From: Brevibacillus_H sp049846925
GTDB taxonomy: Bacteria > Bacillota > Bacilli > Brevibacillales > Brevibacillaceae
Direction of reading: 5' to 3'
Length of the DNA stretch: 64,000 nucleotides
NCBI RefSeq assembly: GCF_049846925.1
Contig: NZ_JBNCMT010000010.1
Coordinates: forward strand, 62,001-126,000
Part shown: positions 62,097 to 64,000 of the stretch, piece by piece
How positions within the stretch are numbered: position 1 is the stretch's first letter
Layout: every line of letters starts with the position of its first letter
The notes under the pieces: generated by a model
Told to the model about the DNA's origin: nothing
The model's database searches: none
What the model saw: the letters and a program-made list of their open reading frames with translations, nothing else
Position numbers and translations under genes: made by a program

Positions 62097-63071
62097 TTAT
62101 GTTCCGAGTACAGGGGTATTTACTGATTCCCAGTACTCTTCCACAATATTGTCGATGATCTTTTTAACCGGCAAAATCTCTTTAATCTCATGCACGCGAG
62201 CTCCAGCAAAGACTAAACCATTCTCCGTATCTCCATTCACGGAAGCAACTAGTGAATCCAAGGTACAGAAGCGGTAGGAGCAATGCTTCAAACAATCATA
62301 GCACTTGTTAATCTTTAATTTGCCGTCATTGGAAATGGCATTGGAGAATGAGTTTCGAATCGCTCGGCCTTGCAAGCCTACCGTTGTTTTGACCAGGACT
62401 GTGTCGCCTTCCTGAGCATTCACGTATTTTTGCTTAAATTCGAGCGGAGCATCACATTCTTCACTTGCTACAAAACGTGTACCCATCTGAACACCTGCAG
62501 CACCCATCTGAAGAGCTTTGGCTACATCATGTCCATTCATAATACCGCCAGCAGCAATAACTGGGATGTTAACTGCCTCTACTACTTCAGGCAAAATATC
62601 AAATAAAGGTCTGTCCGTTCCAAGGTGTCCCCCGGCTTCGAAACCTTCCACAACTACGGCAGCCGCACCCAGTTTTTCAGAAAGCTTGGCTACTTTGGCA
62701 GAAGAAACGATAGAAATAACAGGAACGTTATACTCTCTTCCCCATTGATACATATCACGCGAAATTCCCGCACCGGAAATAATGAAGTCTACCTTTTCTT
62801 CCATGGCAGCTTTCATTTTCTCAGCAAAATCCTTCATTGCAAAAAGTACGTTTACACCAATGTAACCTTTTCCAGTAATAGACTCTTTTGCCTTGCGAAT
62901 ATGATCTCTCATCTCATCGAGAGTAATACCGGTACCGGAGATGATTCCTACCCCTCCTGCATTCGCAACCGCTGATGCCAAACCACTTAACGATATCGCT
63001 ACACCCATACCACCCTGAAAAATAGGAACCTTAGGTAACATATGAGCAATTTTTAGTTGTGGAAGTTCCAA
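62097..63071 (-). CDS. Nitronate monooxygenase/FabK-like flavoenzyme with Cys cluster
   Basis: A 324-residue FMN-dependent TIM-barrel enzyme (TTG start at 63071, GGGG 8 nt upstream; TTG 63077 is the alternative). Landmarks are FQGGMGVAISLSG, EGFEAGGHLG and the phosphate-binding VIAAGGIMNG and GAAGVQMGTRF. The expected catalytic His lies in AGGHLG. An insert near residue 255 has four Cys in CYDCLKHCSYRFC, resembling a metal or cluster site, which is not common in plain nitronate monooxygenases. The group includes uncharacterised YrpB-like and FabK-like proteins. The reaction is not certain. Confidence 0.82.
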   Translation of the reverse strand: MELPQLKIAHMLPKVPIFQGGMGVAISLSGLASAVANAGGVGIISGTGITLDEMRDHIRKAKESITGKGYIGVNVLFAMKDFAEKMKAAMEEKVDFIISGAGISRDMYQWGREYNVPVISIVSSAKVAKLSEKLGAAAVVVEGFEAGGHLGTDRPLFDILPEVVEAVNIPVIAAGGIMNGHDVAKALQMGAAGVQMGTRFVASEECDAPLEFKQKYVNAQEGDTVLVKTTVGLQGRAIRNSFSNAISNDGKLKINKCYDCLKHCSYRFCTLDSLVASVNGDTENGLVFAGARVHEIKEILPVKKIIDNIVEEYWESVNTPVLGT

Positions 63072-63201
63072 CGTCAATACCCCATTTCGATGTGTATATA
63101 AAAGATATTGAACCTATCATACATGAACTCAAAACATACTGACAGGATGTTGAGTTATTCTTTGCATATTAACCTATTATATACCACATTTTGGAACATT
63201 A

Positions 63202-64000
63202 TTATACAAGTCCCCATATTTCTCCATTGGAATCCAGTTCAAGTGATTCTGCTGCAGGTTTCTTTGGCAATCCAGGCATGGTTACAATACTTCCCGTCAA
63301 TGCAACGATAAATTGCGCCCCCGCTGAAACTCGGATCTCATTTACGTGGATGGTAAAGTCCGTTGGCGCTCCCAGCTTGTCTGCCTGATCCGAGAAAGAG
63401 TACGGGGTTTTAGCCATACATACAGGCAAGTGGGACAGCCCCATCTCACCTACTTTTTGCAACGTTTTACGTGCAGTATTGGAGAAAAGGACTTGGGCGC
63501 CACGATAAATTTCCCGAACGACAATCTCAATCTTTTCTTCGATCGACTGATGGTCCTCGTAGATCAAGCGGAAAGAATTTTGCTTGTGCTCTGCAGCGTG
63601 TACGACCTTTTCAGCCAATTCAACTCCGCCTTGCCCGCCTTCCTCCCAGACGTTAGAGAGGGCTGCTTCTGCCCCGAGGTTCTTGCACATGGATACGACA
63701 GCATCCAATTCAGCTTGTGAATCCGTCGCAAATTGATTGATAGCGACTACAACAGGTACGCCAAACTTCTGGAGATTTTCCACATGTCGCTGCACATTGG
63801 CAAATCCGCTCTCCAATGCTGGCATATTCTCTTCGTTCAGGTCAGCGACTTTGATACCTCCGTTGTATTTCAATGCTCGAACGGTAATGACCAGTACTGC
63901 TGCCGCCGGAGTCAAACCCGCTTTTCGGCATTTGATATCAAAAAACTTCTCCGCTCCGAGATCAGCTCCGAACCCTGCCTCAGTAACCACATAATCAGCC
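63202..64000 (-). CDS. fhs: Formate-tetrahydrofolate ligase, 3' part
   Basis: The C-terminal 265 residues of an enzyme of about 555; the 5' part lies beyond the window edge. It joins formate to tetrahydrofolate with ATP to give 10-formyl-THF. Visible landmarks are VTEAGFGADLGAEKFFDIKCR (split as GFGADLGAEKF), VITVRALKYNGG, HVENLQKFGVPVVVAIN and the ending LPKKPAAESLELDS. The reading frame is open to the last base. It stands 130 bp from the nitronate-monooxygenase-like gene. Confidence 0.93.
   Translation of the reverse strand, partial: ADYVVTEAGFGADLGAEKFFDIKCRKAGLTPAAAVLVITVRALKYNGGIKVADLNEENMPALESGFANVQRHVENLQKFGVPVVVAINQFATDSQAELDAVVSMCKNLGAEAALSNVWEEGGQGGVELAEKVVHAAEHKQNSFRLIYEDHQSIEEKIEIVVREIYRGAQVLFSNTARKTLQKVGEMGLSHLPVCMAKTPYSFSDQADKLGAPTDFTIHVNEIRVSAGAQFIVALTGSIVTMPGLPKKPAAESLELDSNGEIWGLV

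Overview
The window looks like chromosome of a low-to-mid G+C Gram-positive spore-former of the Brevibacillus/Paenibacillaceae type. This is an inference: strong AGGAGG-type ribosome sites, frequent TTG/GTG starts, an S-layer-homology protein, GlnRS, and Fur, FapR, TPP-riboswitch and purine-riboswitch style control. No rRNA, tRNA, CRISPR array, transposase or integrase was recognised.

Layout. 0-8.7 kb: TetR regulator, pseudouridine synthase, M29 aminopeptidase, an MFS exporter behind a long structured leader, an SLH/DUF4855 surface protein and a THUMP RNA methyltransferase. 9-13 kb: a probable operon of an Asp/His-rich anchored protein, ApbE flavin transferase, ferric-reductase-like membrane protein and a two-component system. 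13.2-15.2 kb: a P1B-4 metal-efflux ATPase behind Fur-like boxes. 15.2-24.9 kb: a compact, visibly AT-richer island (below). 24.9-31.4 kb: potassium channel, GNAT, uracil-DNA glycosylase, MerR/quinone-reductase pair, aldo/keto reductase, GlnRS, YciI. 31.7-35.1 kb: an ATPase plus a four-subunit 2-oxoacid:ferredoxin oxidoreductase. 35.2-40.9 kb: two FAD enzymes (one behind a purine riboswitch) and thiM-thiD-thiE behind a TPP riboswitch. 40.9-51.3 kb: LysR/YeiH pair, HD-GYP protein, a two-component system, an acyltransferase/acyl-ACP synthetase plus LplT-like transporter behind a FapR-like operator, and two small proteins. 51.5-64 kb: an ABC system with lipoprotein, alkaline phosphatase, desaturase, NapH-like ferredoxin, a second OmpR/histidine kinase pair, a nitronate-monooxygenase-like enzyme and the 3' part of fhs.

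The most interesting region is 15.2-24.9 kb. A 67-residue peptide with six cysteines and a near-perfect ribosome site (23650-23853, minus strand) heads an operon: a hairpin attenuator, a membrane-anchored CxxC thioredoxin-like protein, a lantibiotic-type ABC exporter without a C39 protease domain, a MauE-like membrane protein, a MauD/TlpA-like CxxC redoxin, an ABC ATPase, and a 1373-residue fusion of an FtsX/MacB-type permease to an extracellular M1 metallopeptidase. A divergent LytTR regulator with Glu in place of the phospho-accepting Asp faces the peptide gene, and two direct repeats 20 bp apart lie between them. The island is bounded by a 72-bp imperfect direct repeat holding the terminator and last codons of the potassium-channel gene, as if it had been inserted there. 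I read it as a system that exports, oxidises and perhaps trims a disulfide-rich secreted peptide (bacteriocin-like or signalling). It has no recognisable lanthionine, radical-SAM or cyclodehydratase enzyme.
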